Of a DNA stretch of 39,925 nt, positions 13,985 through 25,105 are shown one piece after another. The stretch spans positions 16,534 through 56,458 of the forward strand of contig MNCI01007755.1 in the NCBI GenBank assembly GCA_015680685.1, written 5' to 3'. The DNA comes from Gnetum montanum. Lineage: Eukaryota > Streptophyta > Gnetopsida > Gnetales > Gnetaceae. Below the pieces are notes generated by a model, which saw only the letters and a list, made by a program, of their open reading frames with translations, ran no database searches and had not been told where the DNA came from. Each line of letters begins with the position of its first letter. Position 1 is the first letter of the stretch. The position numbers were made by a program, and so were the translations under genes.

Positions 13985-14970
13985 TTAGCATAGGTGGCCA
14001 TCTCCCCCATGACTGAGTTGTAAGGGAGAGATCCGAAATAATGAACGCCTATTTGAATTTCTAAGAAGTGTCCAACTTCTCCCAATTGATGATCTTAGAT
14101 TAAGGGGTGGAAGTTGGCGACGCTCATACTCCAATGTGTCTATGCCTTCGTTATTAACATGGGTTTCCTCAGTTCGTTCCATGCATATTAGTTTGCTCCT
14201 TTGAGTAGCTATCAACCACGGGGTGTCTACTACTAGTTGTGTGGTTGCTACATACAGGCATCTTTGTTTCAAAGTTTCAAGGACACACCTGTTGCATGGA
14301 GGCATTTCCTCCATATTATCACCCGATGAATCACTGTATGTGATGCATGGAACTTTCCTCTTCTCGATCTTTCCATAAATGTTTATCTTAGAGATTTCCA
14401 AGGAAATATCGCAGATCCTAAGGCGTGCATCCACTATGCTTAGCCATGCCCTTCCCATTATAATTGGGAAGTACCCTCCATTGTTGTTGACTTCAATCAC
14501 CAGAAAATCAACTGGGTAAGACCAACCACACATAGTGGTAATAATGTCCTCCACCAATCCCAAGGGAATGGTGATGGACTAGTCTGCCAGCTCTAGTTGA
14601 ATATTGCTCTTCTTAAGTTGGGGTAGGTTCCAGGCATGATACATCTCTTGCGAAATTAAGTTGACTCCGGAACCTGAGTTAAGAAGAACCCTATGTGTTC
14701 ATTTCTAGCGACTTGAAGATAGATTAAGGGACTCCCAGGGTCAGTTAGTTTTCTCAGAAGGTGGCCTATTTTGATCCAGTCGATTACGGTATGCGTTAAC
14801 ATAACCGTATGCATTAAGCTCTGTTGTTGGACGGAAGGGTGCACCGAAGCTCTATATGTCGGAGGAGTGATCATAGACTCAACCACTTGTTGTTGTGAGA
14901 GTTTGTTTGAGCTTTTGATTCTAAAGAAGGGTCTTCTCTTTTTACAGTTGTCAGAACCAGCAGCAGGTTG
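13985..14970 (-). pseudogene. Retropepsin-type protease remnant of element A
   Basis: The N-terminal part lies in the frame of 14656-14886 (WIKIGHLLRKLTDPGSPLIY) and the rest in the frame of 13985-14563 (GLVEDIITTMCGWSYPVDF and GRAWLSIVDARLRICDISLE). It aligns along its length with the protease of B (36251-36745). The active-site triad reads Asn-Ser-Gly (14672-14680) where B has Asp-Ser-Gly, so it is catalytically dead. There is a frameshift near 14680 and a stop near 14580. Downstream, about 90 codons match the protease-RT linker of B, and the sequence then jumps directly to the 3' domain without any RT, RNase H or integrase. Confidence 0.75.
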
Positions 14971-15473
14971 AATATTTACAGCTCTCGCAACGTGACGTTG
15001 CTACGGTTGAGTAGGAAGTTCCCCTTACATTGTTGGAGCAAGAGGTGTTATGGGAACTATATGTGGAAGAGGTGCAGATGGATTTGGAGGATGGTGTGGG
15101 TATGGAGTGTCTCTTGGAGGAGGAGTCCTCCTAAAGTACTCCTGAACTTGGTAGTGATGGTGGGGAGTTGTGTGATCCATAGAGTCACTTGGAGAAACCT
15201 GTTGCTACACATAATAACCATAAGGATCAGGCTGCTGGTAAGGGTACTATTGTTTCAGTGGTGGCATCCCCCATGACTATGGGTATTGCCACTGCTGATG
15301 TTGTCCGATGGGTTGTGGTGGAGTTCTACTTGGATAATACGTTAATGGTTGGTGAAACTGCCTTGGGTTACCTTGGGAATAAGGTAACCTTCGGGGTGTT
15401 TGCCATTGGTTAAGTCTCGGATTAAGTGCATACACCCCAGATTCTTGTAGATGTGAGATGATTGGACAACATC
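14971..15473 (-). pseudogene. C-terminal gag region of element A, Pro/Gln-rich
   Basis: The frame of 15277-15567 contains NPRLNQWQTPRRLPYSQ, then YYPSRTPPQPIGQHQQWQYP, a low-complexity Pro/Gln/Tyr-rich linker. The DNA aligns with the corresponding region of B (about 36900-37480). It is cut at 15473 by the a2-type LTR; the five bases before the LTR are ACATC. The upstream part of this gag is missing at the junction. Confidence 0.65.
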
Positions 15474-16198
15474 TGATGAGTGGCGAGGTACCCCTACACT
15501 CAACCATACGAAACGAGCGTAGCATGCGTGATCTGGTCGAACTCCGCAGACGAACTAGTTGTGGCACCTAGACAGTTATCCTTAGGTCGCAGTTCGCTGT
15601 CTTCCCATTTGGACCAGTATTATATTTGTCATGTATGGTTTAGTCCAGATGAGGTGTATGATGTGTTCCTAATCTATGCTACTCCTGAAGGTAGTGGAAA
15701 ATAATATTAACTAAGCTAAGCTAGGAGGGAAAGGGTAAGAAAATCTAATTTAGCCTAAGTATGATGAGCAATCGATTTCTTGATCAACCGTACATATCTT
15801 GGACCTCGTGCACGACTACCACTGGGATTACCAAGCATAGATCCTAGGTACGCCACTGGGCTACCAAGTAGTCACACTCAAATGCTTGTAATCAAGTTGT
15901 ACTCGTTTCGCGTTCTAGGAGTTTCAGGGTGAGACAGAGAAAACAGTAAATAACATTAAATAAATAAACAAATAAATAACAAAGTGACTGCTGCAATGAT
16001 GAAGTAATCTTGATCTTTATTGCCGGTCATGTGTGTGTCCAAGTACATCACACTCGAATAAAGAATGCCTTACAATTACATTCACCACACTGCGGGCAGA
16101 CATGGGAAAATAAACCATCTCTGGAGTGGCCAAACTGCGATATTAGGGCTATGATATCACGGCTGCGATATCACAGCCAGCAAATTCATGACTCATCA
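15474..16198 (-). repeat. a2-type LTR inside element A (3' LTR of element a2)
   Basis: 725 bp, TGATGAG...CTCATCA. It differs from the A LTRs from about base 60 on: it has the GACGAACTAGTTGTGGCACC and TTAGGTCGCAGTTCGCTGTC blocks seen also in the LTRs at 29693 and 39682. GATATC-type palindromes lie at 16150-16175. It is followed by TACCCCCATGACTG, the inverted polypurine tract. It is therefore the 3' LTR of a minus-strand element and not a solo LTR: ACATC is not repeated after 16198. Confidence 0.8.
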
Positions 16199-16362
16199 TA
16201 CCCCCATGACTGAATGAAAACTCGTCCTCAAGTTAAAGTGAGAACAAGTGCCATTGATTACACAGTGGATAGGTATGGGATTATTGACTGACTAGAATGG
16301 ATTCATGTCACAGTGTGGAGTCAGAACAAAATTGAGACACAACACAAAAAAAAATCCTATGA

Positions 16363-16996
16363 TTACAGAATGGTGGAACTCATGTAGTTCCTGGTGGCGG
16401 TGGCTCCTCCATAGGTGTCTTTCCCTTTTCCTTGCGCTCCAGGTCTTGGGATTTGATGATGTTGAAGTATGACCTGGAGTTTCTCCTCTTGTAAGGCCTT
16501 GAGTGCCTTGGTGTGCATATAAGTTTGCACTTGTGCCATAGAGGCATCCCAGTTAGCCTTCTCTTTTTCTTCCACCACCCTTTTATTCTCTGTCAACAGT
16601 TTATTAAGTTGCTTGGTTCTGAAAGTGTCCAGCTGGTTCCGAGCAACCTTTGGCCCTATATTTGGAAGGTTTAATACTTCCAAAATGGCTTGAACAGAGA
16701 AGTCAATAGTCACACCATAATTTTCAACCATGGTGCCTTCTTCTTTATTGTGCCAAAGTTGGTACATTTCCCCTAAGTACCAGGCACCACTTTCAGAGAG
16801 GGTATCTCCTGCTTTTTCCTACCCGGACCGTACGGTAGGAGGATCTTCTTGATGAATGCTGAATGATTGTTCCTTCTGTTCTGCATGTTGTCCGGTAGGA
16901 TCTTGTCTTCCACCTCTCTGAGATCGTTCGATCGCACCTTGAGCAGGACCTTCTTGTTGTCCATGTTTCGGGCCATCTGCAATCACACGGGACCAA
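16363..16996 (-). pseudogene. Extra ORF specific to a2, coiled-coil-like, unknown function
   Basis: A 134-codon ORF (16767 to 16363) follows a 69-codon ORF (16982 to 16773) with one apparent frame change near 16795, so the parent protein was probably about 210 residues. The first part has MARNMDNKKVLLKV and a Lys/Arg-rich stretch. The second part is rich in Glu, Lys and Gln with predicted long helices (NKLLTENKRVVEEKEKANW, KALKALQEEKLQVIL) and ends in a Gly/Lys-rich tail. I do not recognise the family. It lies on the element's sense strand, 164 bp from the polypurine tract, a position where some gypsy lineages carry extra or env-like ORFs. A, B and Z have no counterpart. It could be an element gene or a captured host fragment. 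Confidence 0.5.
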
Positions 16997-18882
16997 TCGT
17001 TAGTAAGGTTGTTACCAAAGTTAGGTTATACCTTACTGCTTGCCTTAATAGATTTACTTTATTTCCGTGTGATGTTAATTATTGGAAGAACATGTCCCCG
17101 AAAGATTATAATGTTGAGTCCTCTTTGCTTGGGTGGTTTCCAAATTTAATTTTTTGGTATAGCTAAGGGGATTAAATGATTTTTTTGGCACAATTATTAA
17201 AAGTGTTACAACTAATTACCCTTAATTATGTCCTTTGGGTGATGATGAATTTCAAAAATTTTATGTGCTATTTGGCATGTGCCCCTTCCCCATGACTAAG
17301 CTGAACACTTCGAGGTCAAGTAGGTTCAAACGGAATGAAAATCGGAGTACCAGCTAGCGAGTTATGGATATGAAAGCAAGAGATGCGCAATCGCAAGTCG
17401 TAGAGAGAAATTTGAAAAACTTCCCCTGCGTGAACAGTTGCAAATAATGATGATTAGCATAGGGGGGTCATGTATATATATATTTTTATTGAAGTTAGGG
17501 CGCTTAGAGAATGTACCAAATTTTTAATATTTCTTTGAAATTAAATGATGTAAACTAAGGACATATGGACAATTATTAAAGGGTTCCAAGGTAATTCAAC
17601 TAGTTCTGAAGGCACGAAAATTATGATGGTGTGGAATTTATCAATAAGGACCTCGGATGGTAGAGAAAGAGGCTATGTGATGATTCATAAGAATATTGAA
17701 TCAGAGGGATAGTAATAAGGGAAAGAATATCAATTGAAAAATTAAGCTGAGGGTATGAAATTATGTGTGTGAGCTATGTCCTAAGTGAAGATTACAACAA
17801 AAATTACACAAGTGGGTCCTCCCCAAAGCAGGTTCCAACCTATAATGCCCTTGTGTAACCACACTTAAAGTGTCCGTGGGCACTAGAAGAGTTAAATGTA
17901 ATCCACACTAACTCCACAAAACACACACATGTAAATATCACCGAAATGAGATGAAAGTTCTATGCTACATGGGACACGAGCTACAATTACACGAACAGTG
18001 AGATGAGGTGAAGTATAGAAAGGGATCGTAGAAATTGGGATATGAGGTAACTGACCCAGGAGATAGTGAATCCTACATGAAAAGCATGATTATGGTATTA
18101 TTAACCCATCATTCCAAGATTAGGACCAAGTCCATCCTTGAATTAGTGGCATCGCATCGTTTCATCCCATTGTGAGAAACTATGAGAGTACCATAACAAC
18201 AAGGCATACAATCACTTCGCATTTTATGCAAGGGAGGAGTGTGTTGTTTTATGGCACTTTGTTTTTCTTTTTGTTCTTCTTTTCTCTTTTTTTTTTGAAT
18301 ACTGAATCCAGAGAAATCGCCAACCTTTAGGCATGGGTGCATGTCTTTCCAGTGGGACCCCCTAGAACAACGTTTGATTTTTGAGTGCCCTTTTGATTAC
18401 TCTTACTCCCATTTTCATTAGATCTACAAGGATCTTTAGTACAACCACATTGCATGATAACTCCCATATAGGTCACCAAAGAGAATCCACAAATCCCCTT
18501 GATGTCACACCCTAATCATTCCCTCTTGGTCCATCCTTCTTCATTCTGGGTACAATAAACACAAAATTAATTTTAAGTTTAGAAATTTCAAGAATAGCAC
18601 TGTACCCTCGAACAAAACCTCTTATTTATAGAGTGGATGAGTGGGTGTAATGGGCTCACTATCCAAATGATTGACCACTCATGACTTAATAACATAGAAC
18701 ACACATCAACCAACGATCCACATGAGTATTTTATTCGTAGATGAGATTACTTACAAAGAACACATGAAAAGATAAAAAGATAAAACAAAAAGTTGAAAAA
18801 TGAAAAACTGGAAAACAAAAAGTTGTAAAATTAAAGAAAATGAAAAATATTTATTAACCTTGCTTATTATTTAGAATGGGGG
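16997..18882 (-). mobile_element. 3' non-coding domain of element a2
   Basis: It contains the family block GTGGGTCCTCCCCAAAGCAG (17813) and the CACACTTAAAGTGTCCGTGGG block also seen in B (31850) and A. A further purine tract in inverse orientation, CCTTCCCCATGACTA, lies at 17286. An array of AAAACAAAAAGTTG units lies at about 18760-18855, just beyond the gag stop. No convincing ORF. Confidence 0.55.
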
Positions 18883-20849
18883 TTATCCCCCATAATCGAT
18901 CAGTTGAGTATGGCAAGGGTTAATAAATGAAAGATAAGGATCCTTGCATGTTGGAAGTATTGGAATCAGTCTATACTTATCCCCTTGGGGTTCACACACT
19001 TGATTGTAATAAGCATAGTGGGGCACTTCATACGATGTAGTTCCTGGATAACGAGTTGATCCACTATGATGTTGGTGACCGTTAGATGGTATGCAAGGAT
19101 TAGGATGATGCCTCCCATGGTTGTGTTCATTGGGCTGTGTGGTTGTTGGAGTGTAAGTTGGTGGCCCTGTTGAAGTTACATGAGACGTTGAGTTCGAAGA
19201 TAAGGGTGCACCACATTGTTGGGCTTGTGCTGGGTTGGAAGGTGTAGTGGCCTCACAATTGTGTTGTCCCTTCCTACGACCATGTTTAAAGAAAGGATGC
19301 TTTTGATGTTGAGGAGGCTTTTCATTGTTGTTAGTAGTAGTAGCACAAGTGTTGTTCATGGGTTGTAGTGGTGCAAACACCTTAGGAACAGTTGGTGGTA
19401 TTGTGGAAGGAGGGAAAGGATAAGAATGTTGAAATTTAGGAGAAATGTAAAGTGCACAAGGTGGTGGTTGCATTGGAGGCATGGGTTGATAGTGTTGTGG
19501 AGAATAGTAGTGTGGTGAGATAAAGTATTTGACCTAGTTGGAGGAATAGGATGTTGAACGGGATAAGCATTCGAGTTCGGAAAATATGAAGGGTGCCTCC
19601 AATCTAAGGGTGGTCTCCCCCACGACTGGGATGGTTGCCACTGTGATCAAACACAGGATCTCTGTACGAACTTTGGATGTAACATGTTTCCCCAATGCTC
19701 GTATAAATGTGACAGGATTGGGCATTGACCCTTGGGGTGATCGTATAGGCATATGTTGCATTCATATGTATGATTGGAGGTTGAGCACTTATTCCCTTCG
19801 TTCTTTTTCTCTGAATGTCTACTATTTTGTCCTACTTCCTGGGTTGTCAAAACTCTATCTCCAATGATGTTGATATATTCTCCACAGTTTTGATTCATCC
19901 ATTTCAACATCTTATTAATCTTTGTCTTAGCTTCTTCTAATGTTTGTTGTATTGGAAAAGATGATGTTGCCACCTTGAGATCGGTTGATTTCTTCTTTTT
20001 ATGATCATGGATCCTTGTTAAGTTGAGATTTTGGTCCCGTTGATGTTTTTCAACACTCTCCCATCTAGCCATATCTCCTTCTTCTTTTGCTACCTGCTTA
20101 ATAAGCTCTTGGATTTGATGGGTTTGTAATTCGTATAGTTGACCTTGGGCATACGTTCCTAAGGTCTCTCTTGTTTCATTACGTAGCCCATCGATAATAT
20201 GGTACATTAGCCTTTCCTCGGAAAACCCATGGCCTGAACAGTTGTTTAACAGTGCGTAATATCTTTCTAAGGCCATGTCCAAGGGTTCATGTTTTGCTTA
20301 TTTCCAACCTTGGATTTGTTTCCTCAAGGCTGACACTCTTGCGTAGGTTTGATATTTTTCGTTAAAGACTTCTACCATTGTTGACCAACGTCGTATTGAA
20401 TTTGGTTTTAACGATCTATACCATACTTTAGCTTGGTCAACGAGTGTCATAGGAAAGAGCTTAAGTTTTTGCCAACTGTTATCAATGTTATTCCATGTGT
20501 AGGCATCATAGAAGGCTAGTAAATGTTGATGCGGATCTAAGTCATAGCCTCCTGAAAATTTGGGAAATTTATTTAAATCAAGCCTGGGTAGAAGGCTCTC
20601 TTTACGATGCCTACGTGAGATTTGAAGGGCCTCCTCTATTTGCGTTAAGCTTGTAGTGGCCAGTGGGGGTTCATCGTCATCAGATAAGTTAGGCTTTTAT
20701 GCATTGCGATGACGTTGTTGTCTTTCATGTTTATAAGAAACTCCCACTTCAGGTTGTATACTCCAATCTTCATCGTCATATAGTTCATTGGTTCTCCAAT
20801 GAACTTCCTCACTAAGTGTGGCATTATTATTATCTTGTAGGAGAGACAT
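18883..20849 (-). pseudogene. gag polyprotein, nearly intact, with two early stops
   Basis: It reads in one frame from ATG at 20847-20849 to 19647, about 400 codons. Stops are at about 20703 and at 20298-20300. Order: acidic N-terminus; Retrotrans_gag domain at residues ~85-185 (LFPMTLVDQAKVWYRSLKPN, WSTMVEVFNEKY); helical C-terminal domain (TLGTYAQGQLYELQ); then a short zinc knuckle at ~364-376 (C-x2-C-x3-H-x4-C in CNICLYDHPKGQC). After TGA at 19647 the frame continues as a Trp/Pro-rich piece and then shifts into 18883-19482, a 199-codon Pro/Thr/His/Gln-rich tail. It then stops, with no protease. Gag forms the virus-like particle. It may be a fusion of a2 and A gag (see findings). Confidence 0.8.
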
Positions 20850-20974
20850 TGATGTGAAAATGTGTGTGAATTTAGGCGTGACTTTTAATAATTATTTCTT
20901 CTTTCTAATAGATGTATCATTAAGTTCTTTACAGTGACCTTGAATGATATAACTAATCTAGATAACTAGCACCG

Positions 20975-20992
20975 TCCCCAGCAACGACGCTA
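20975..20992 (-). other. Primer-binding site of element A, tRNA-Asp-like
   Basis: On the minus strand, one base after the 5' LTR, TAGCGTCGTTGCTGGGGA matches 15 of 18 bases of the site complementary to the 3' end of plant tRNA-Asp (TGGCGCCGTTGCCGGGGA). The mismatches are all transitions. tRNA-Asp priming is known for Athila/Tat-type gypsy elements. Confidence 0.7.
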
Positions 20993-20993
20993 A

Positions 20994-21929
20994 TGATGAG
21001 TGACGAGGTACCCCTACACTCAACCATACGAATACGAGTGTAGCACGCGCGATCTGGTCGAACTCCGTAGACTAAATGCCTACACGCCTCATGGAACACT
21101 TAAGGTTAACCATTCGTTGTCTTCCTAGACTTACTTGTAGTTGTCACAGTGTATGGTTAAGTAAGTCCGAGGTATATGATTTTTATATCTTTTTATGTTT
21201 TTCTCCTATGCTATCGAGGTGAAGGGTTGAGAAACTAATTACTAACTGTAACTAATGACTAAGTATAAATTACCTAGCCTCAGCATCTGTTCCCACTTAC
21301 CGTACATACCTTGAACCGATGCAACTGTGGCTACCAAACGCTAATCGTTACTGGGATTATCACACGTAACGCATGTACTCGAAGTGGTCGTACTAAGGCA
21401 CTTAACTAGGAGGAAAGGATTGAGAGAATATAATCTAGCCTAAGTGCAATGAGCAGCTGATTCCTTGACTAACTATATACATATTTGTGCACGACTACCA
21501 CTGGGATTACCAAGCGCAGATCCTGGATACGCCAATGAGTTACCAAGTAGTCACACTTAGATGCTCGTAATCAAGTCGTACTCATTCCGCATTACTAAGA
21601 GAAAGCAATAAACAACATTAAATAAAATCCTATTCCATGCACTGCAAGGTTTATCTAGGAAGTTTGTCTTTATTGCCGTACACAACTTGTGTTTAAGTAC
21701 AATGTTGCTCGAATAAAGATCCGTTCACTTTAGGACTCCTACTGTTGGCACATGGAAAATATTCTATCTTTAGAGTGATCAATCTGCCAGAGTTTCCTTA
21801 CTTTTAGCCTAGGATGAGGAAACAAGGGAGAGCTGCCTCTTATTTATAGACTTGGAGGCGGACCGCGATATCGCGCACGCGATATCACAGGGGACGACAT
21901 CGTGGCCCATGCGATATCGCATCTCATCA
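20994..21929 (-). repeat. 5' LTR of element A
   Basis: 936 bp, TGATGAG...CTCATCA, the partner of 10977-12006. It shares the AATACGAG and TAAATGCCTACACGCCTCAT blocks, the same polyadenylation block (TCTTTATTGCCGTACACAAC on +) and a TATA-like TATTTATAGACTTGG region near 21841. U3 holds CGCGATATCGCG (a perfect 12-bp palindrome) and further GATATC units at 21865-21920. It is followed by the ATGGT target duplication. Confidence 0.85.
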
Positions 21930-21934
21930 ATGGT

Positions 21935-22532
21935 GAAAAAAGAAAAGACTTACAAAGAAGTATTATGTAAACCCTAGTGAAGCTAAGTTAGAAATGGCTT
22001 AGCAAAGTTAAGGAAGAAGTGAAGTTGAAGAAAACAAAGGCTACGATAAGCTCACGTACATGAGTTCATACTACAATGAGTCATGAACAATAGTCATAAG
22101 TGTATTATTAACTTATGATGAAGGAGGAGGTATAATTCAAAAGAAAATACATTGCTAGAGAAAGAGTAACACCGTTGAAACATAAGAAGTTCTTAAGAAC
22201 ATAGCATAATGAAACTTAGAGATACAATAAGTTTAAAGATGATGATTATGAATTACCAGAATTAGAAATAGTACTAATTTATGGAATTAGTACAACATAA
22301 CTCTATTCATGATAAGAGGATTCGTAAGCACTTTAATTAGTAAAACTTATGGCATTTAAAATTGTCAAGATTACAAAGAAAAATTATCATTACGAAGAGT
22401 GCTACGATTTTACAATTTCATAATATTGATGTTACTATCATTTACGAAAAATTATATCTCCCTATAAAAGATCCTAAGCCAACAATGTTATGTTATAAAT
22501 GCAACCAAAAGTCAATAAAGTAGAATCTAACA
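21935..22532 (+). repeat. 5' LTR of element C, right part
   Basis: Continuation of the LTR interrupted at 10976. A TATA-like CCTATAAAAGATC lies near 22464-22476, and the LTR ends ...GAATCTAACA at 22532, immediately before the primer site. Most of this LTR is therefore U3, unlike the gypsy LTRs here. Confidence 0.6.
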
Positions 22533-22544
22533 TTGTATCAGAGC
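22533..22544 (+). other. Primer-binding site of element C, initiator tRNA-Met type
   Basis: TTGTATCAGAGC differs by one base from TGGTATCAGAGC, the site complementary to plant initiator tRNA-Met that is typical of Ty1/copia elements. It abuts the LTR end. Confidence 0.8.
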
Positions 22545-23922
22545 AAGGTAGGAGGGATTACCACTTAGTATGGAATCCAAGAAATTTCATAATAGATGGA
22601 AGAAAGAACTAAGAAGATTGTGATTGGGCATTACAAAACTTTAGTTGAGAAAGCTAAGTCTATAAGAAAGTTACGAAGATAACAAAAGCTTAAAGAGAAT
22701 TTGAACGAAGATATTGTCAGGATGATTTCTGATAACAATGGTGAACCTATGCGAAGACTTGAAAAACTAAGAAAACTTGCATGTGAAAATGAATTGAAAT
22801 ATCATCTTTAATTCAAAGCTTGAAAAGACAAGTATCAAGGGAGATGATGTTTCAGAACAACTGTATATTAAAATTATCATGCAAGCCATAATCATGTCAA
22901 AGTAAAGTTAAACACAATAAAAATCAAAGAAGAATACAATTAGTCAAGAAAGATAATACGAAGGAATGAAGTACCAATTAAAATACACAAATAGAGACTA
23001 TGACTTATAGTTATGAGAACTGATTTGCACCATTTTCCTACTTGATAAGGCACACATTAAGAACGGATTTACAACTATCCAAGTTGCAAGAAGAAGAATC
23101 TATCAAGATCACTGAAGTAGAGAGAAGGATTTGTCAACTAGTAGTTTTCTTGTTAAAAATAGTAAATTGATACCACATGTCAAATAAAAATTAATAAGGA
23201 GTAAGATAAAAGTGGTTGAATCTTGATTAATCATTAAGATGAGAATGAGATTTGATAGAAAACTTATCTCAAATTTTTGGTAGCTGATCTTGGAACTCCA
23301 AATCATGAGTATTGAGAGATAAGCTCCAATCATGATCCCATTTTAGAAGATGAAAAAAAAAAAAGAGTTCTAGTTTAAAGAATATGAAAGTTACAACGAA
23401 AGGAGTAGGTCCCATTGTAAACTACTCATGTATTGACCCACATACTAAAACAAGAAAGGAGGATCAAGATATGCCATGGATAGGAAAATTGTCCCACATT
23501 TTGCGAGAAATGAAAGGAAGATCACATAAACAAAGCCCTAGAACATTAGAAGAAAAATCTGAAATGATGTGATCATATGCAAATAAGAATTCTCCAATTT
23601 GAGTGAAGGTTAGATCTTGGGTTATAAAGGATCTGAGAAGGCCCTTCACAAGGAATGCATAGATTTAAAGCCATTGTAAAGGCAGATTAGTTGGGTGAAT
23701 CACTTAGAAATTATGAATTTAGGAATTTGGTGAATTAAGTAACAAATAAAAAACAATTGGTGAAGTTTTGAAGTAAGAAAGACTTAGTTTCATGTTTCCA
23801 AATTCACGAGTAAAGGGGAGAAAGAAAACCAAATTTTTGATAGAAGAAAAGAAAAATTTATGACCACTCATAAATTTGCAAACATAAAAGATTAAGTCAA
23901 GAAACTAATGCTTGAAAGAGAG
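22545..23922 (+). mobile_element. Internal region of element C, non-coding
   Basis: About 1.4 kb between the primer site and the 3' LTR. It ends with the purine tract GAAAGAGAG (23914-23922). I see no gag, integrase or RT motif and no ORF over about 60 codons that resembles a protein. The 62-codon ORF at 23384-23572 is not recognisable. With LTRs over 1 kb and an empty interior, C is best described as a non-autonomous LTR element. Confidence 0.6.
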
Positions 23923-24217
23923 TGTTAGAGTATACTCCTAAGTCAAGGTACAATTATTAGTTTCTTAATTTAATCTAATAGTAATTATGAGGGGTCACGA
24001 TGATTCTCCAAGTGTCATAACTCCTTACGAAGAATAAGAGAATTTTTTTTAGACTATTATCTATCTTATTGTGCAAACACCTTACTCAATGTTATTATGT
24101 AAATGTGATTTATTACATTTAAAGGTACAAGCCTTGTGCCAATTCATTACATACATTAACAGCTTGTATATCTCAAGGTAATACAATTTCTCTCAAGGAG
24201 TGTTTAAGGATTTATAA
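23923..24217 (+). repeat. 3' LTR of element C, left part
   Basis: It starts TGTTAGAGTATACTCCTAAG and matches 10384-10500 closely. From about 24035 (a T run) the two LTRs stop matching, and the rest of the expected LTR is not found further right. This copy is therefore rearranged as well as interrupted by the solo LTR at 24218. Confidence 0.55.
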
Positions 24218-25083
24218 TGATGAGCGGCAAGGTACCCCTATGCCCAACCATACGAATCACACACGCTCACGTGCAATCCGGTCCAATTCCATAGACTATA
24301 ATTACTAAGTACACTAGAGCTAAATAGTGTTTGTGTGTTGTTCGTTCATTGTCTTCCCAGTCCCACTTGTGGAATGCAATTGTATGGTTAAGTGTGACTG
24401 AGGCATATGATTTTTATTGTTTGTGTTTTTATGGAATTACTTACCTAGAACAAGAATAAAAGTAGGAGTGATTAAAAGTAAAAATGATTAATTGCTGAGA
24501 AAACTAAAGTCTAATCTAGTTTAACACAAGTAACCATTCTCACTTCCCGAACACATCCTAAACTTCGTGCAAACACTGTTGGGTTGTCAAACATTAATCG
24601 TTTATGAGCTACCAAATGTCACACATGCTCGAAGGGGTCGTGCTTATCTAATTTGACTATTTGTTTAATTGATCAAAATGAATTGTTGTGCTAACAACAT
24701 GAAGGTAAAGTGCATAAAATAAAATATGAATGCATAAGAAAGGAAATCTCAAGTGCTGCAAGGATGAATCAAAGAGCTCATCTTTATTGCCAACACACTG
24801 GTGTGCTCAGGTACATCAATGCTTGAATAAAGATTCGTTCACACTTAGACCTCTTGCTGCAGGCACTTGGAAAATATTCTAACTTTCGAATGGACAAATT
24901 GCAAGACGTTCGCTACTTGACTACTAAAAATGTCCTCCCAATTGTGCACATGGGCACAGTATTTATAGATTTGAGAGTAACCCTGCGGTATCGAATGTAC
25001 GATATCGTATCTTGAGCCGCAATATCGCATACTCGTTATCGCGGCCACCCTGATATCAGAGTGATGAAAAACACGATTTATCA
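24218..25083 (-). repeat. Solo LTR of the B-like subfamily
   Basis: 866 bp starting TGATGAGCGGCAAGG and ending GATTTATCA. It shares the ATGCCCAACCATACGAATCAC start and the TATGGTTAAGTGTGACTGAGGC block with the LTRs of B. Flanks are TATAA (24213-24217) and TATAG (25084-25088), consistent with a 5-bp target duplication carrying one later change. No polypurine tract or primer site follows either end. GATATC-type palindromes lie at 24985-25060. Confidence 0.75.
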
Positions 25084-25105
25084 TATAGCAAGAAAAGTTC
25101 TTTAA

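Larger units (their letters stand above)
10972..21934 (-). mobile_element. Nested Ty3/gypsy element A with ATGGT target duplication
   Basis: The element runs from 10977 to 21929 (10,953 bp) and is flanked by direct 5-bp repeats ATGGT at 10972-10976 and 21930-21934. It is on the minus strand, as shown by gag, the primer site beside the right LTR and the polypurine tract beside the left LTR. It contains gag and protease sequence but no RT, RNase H or integrase. It is also interrupted by an a2-type 3' LTR and 3' domain (15474 to about 18882). The order of parts suggests a nested insertion followed by a deletion (see findings). Confidence 0.85.

Noticed and set aside
14968-15413. Overlapping plus-strand ORFs
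   Set aside because: Antisense shadows of the gag tail of element A.
15474-16198. Solo LTR in element A
   Set aside because: The 5 bases before it (ACATC) do not recur after it, and a polypurine tract with a family 3' domain follows, so it is the 3' LTR of a longer element.
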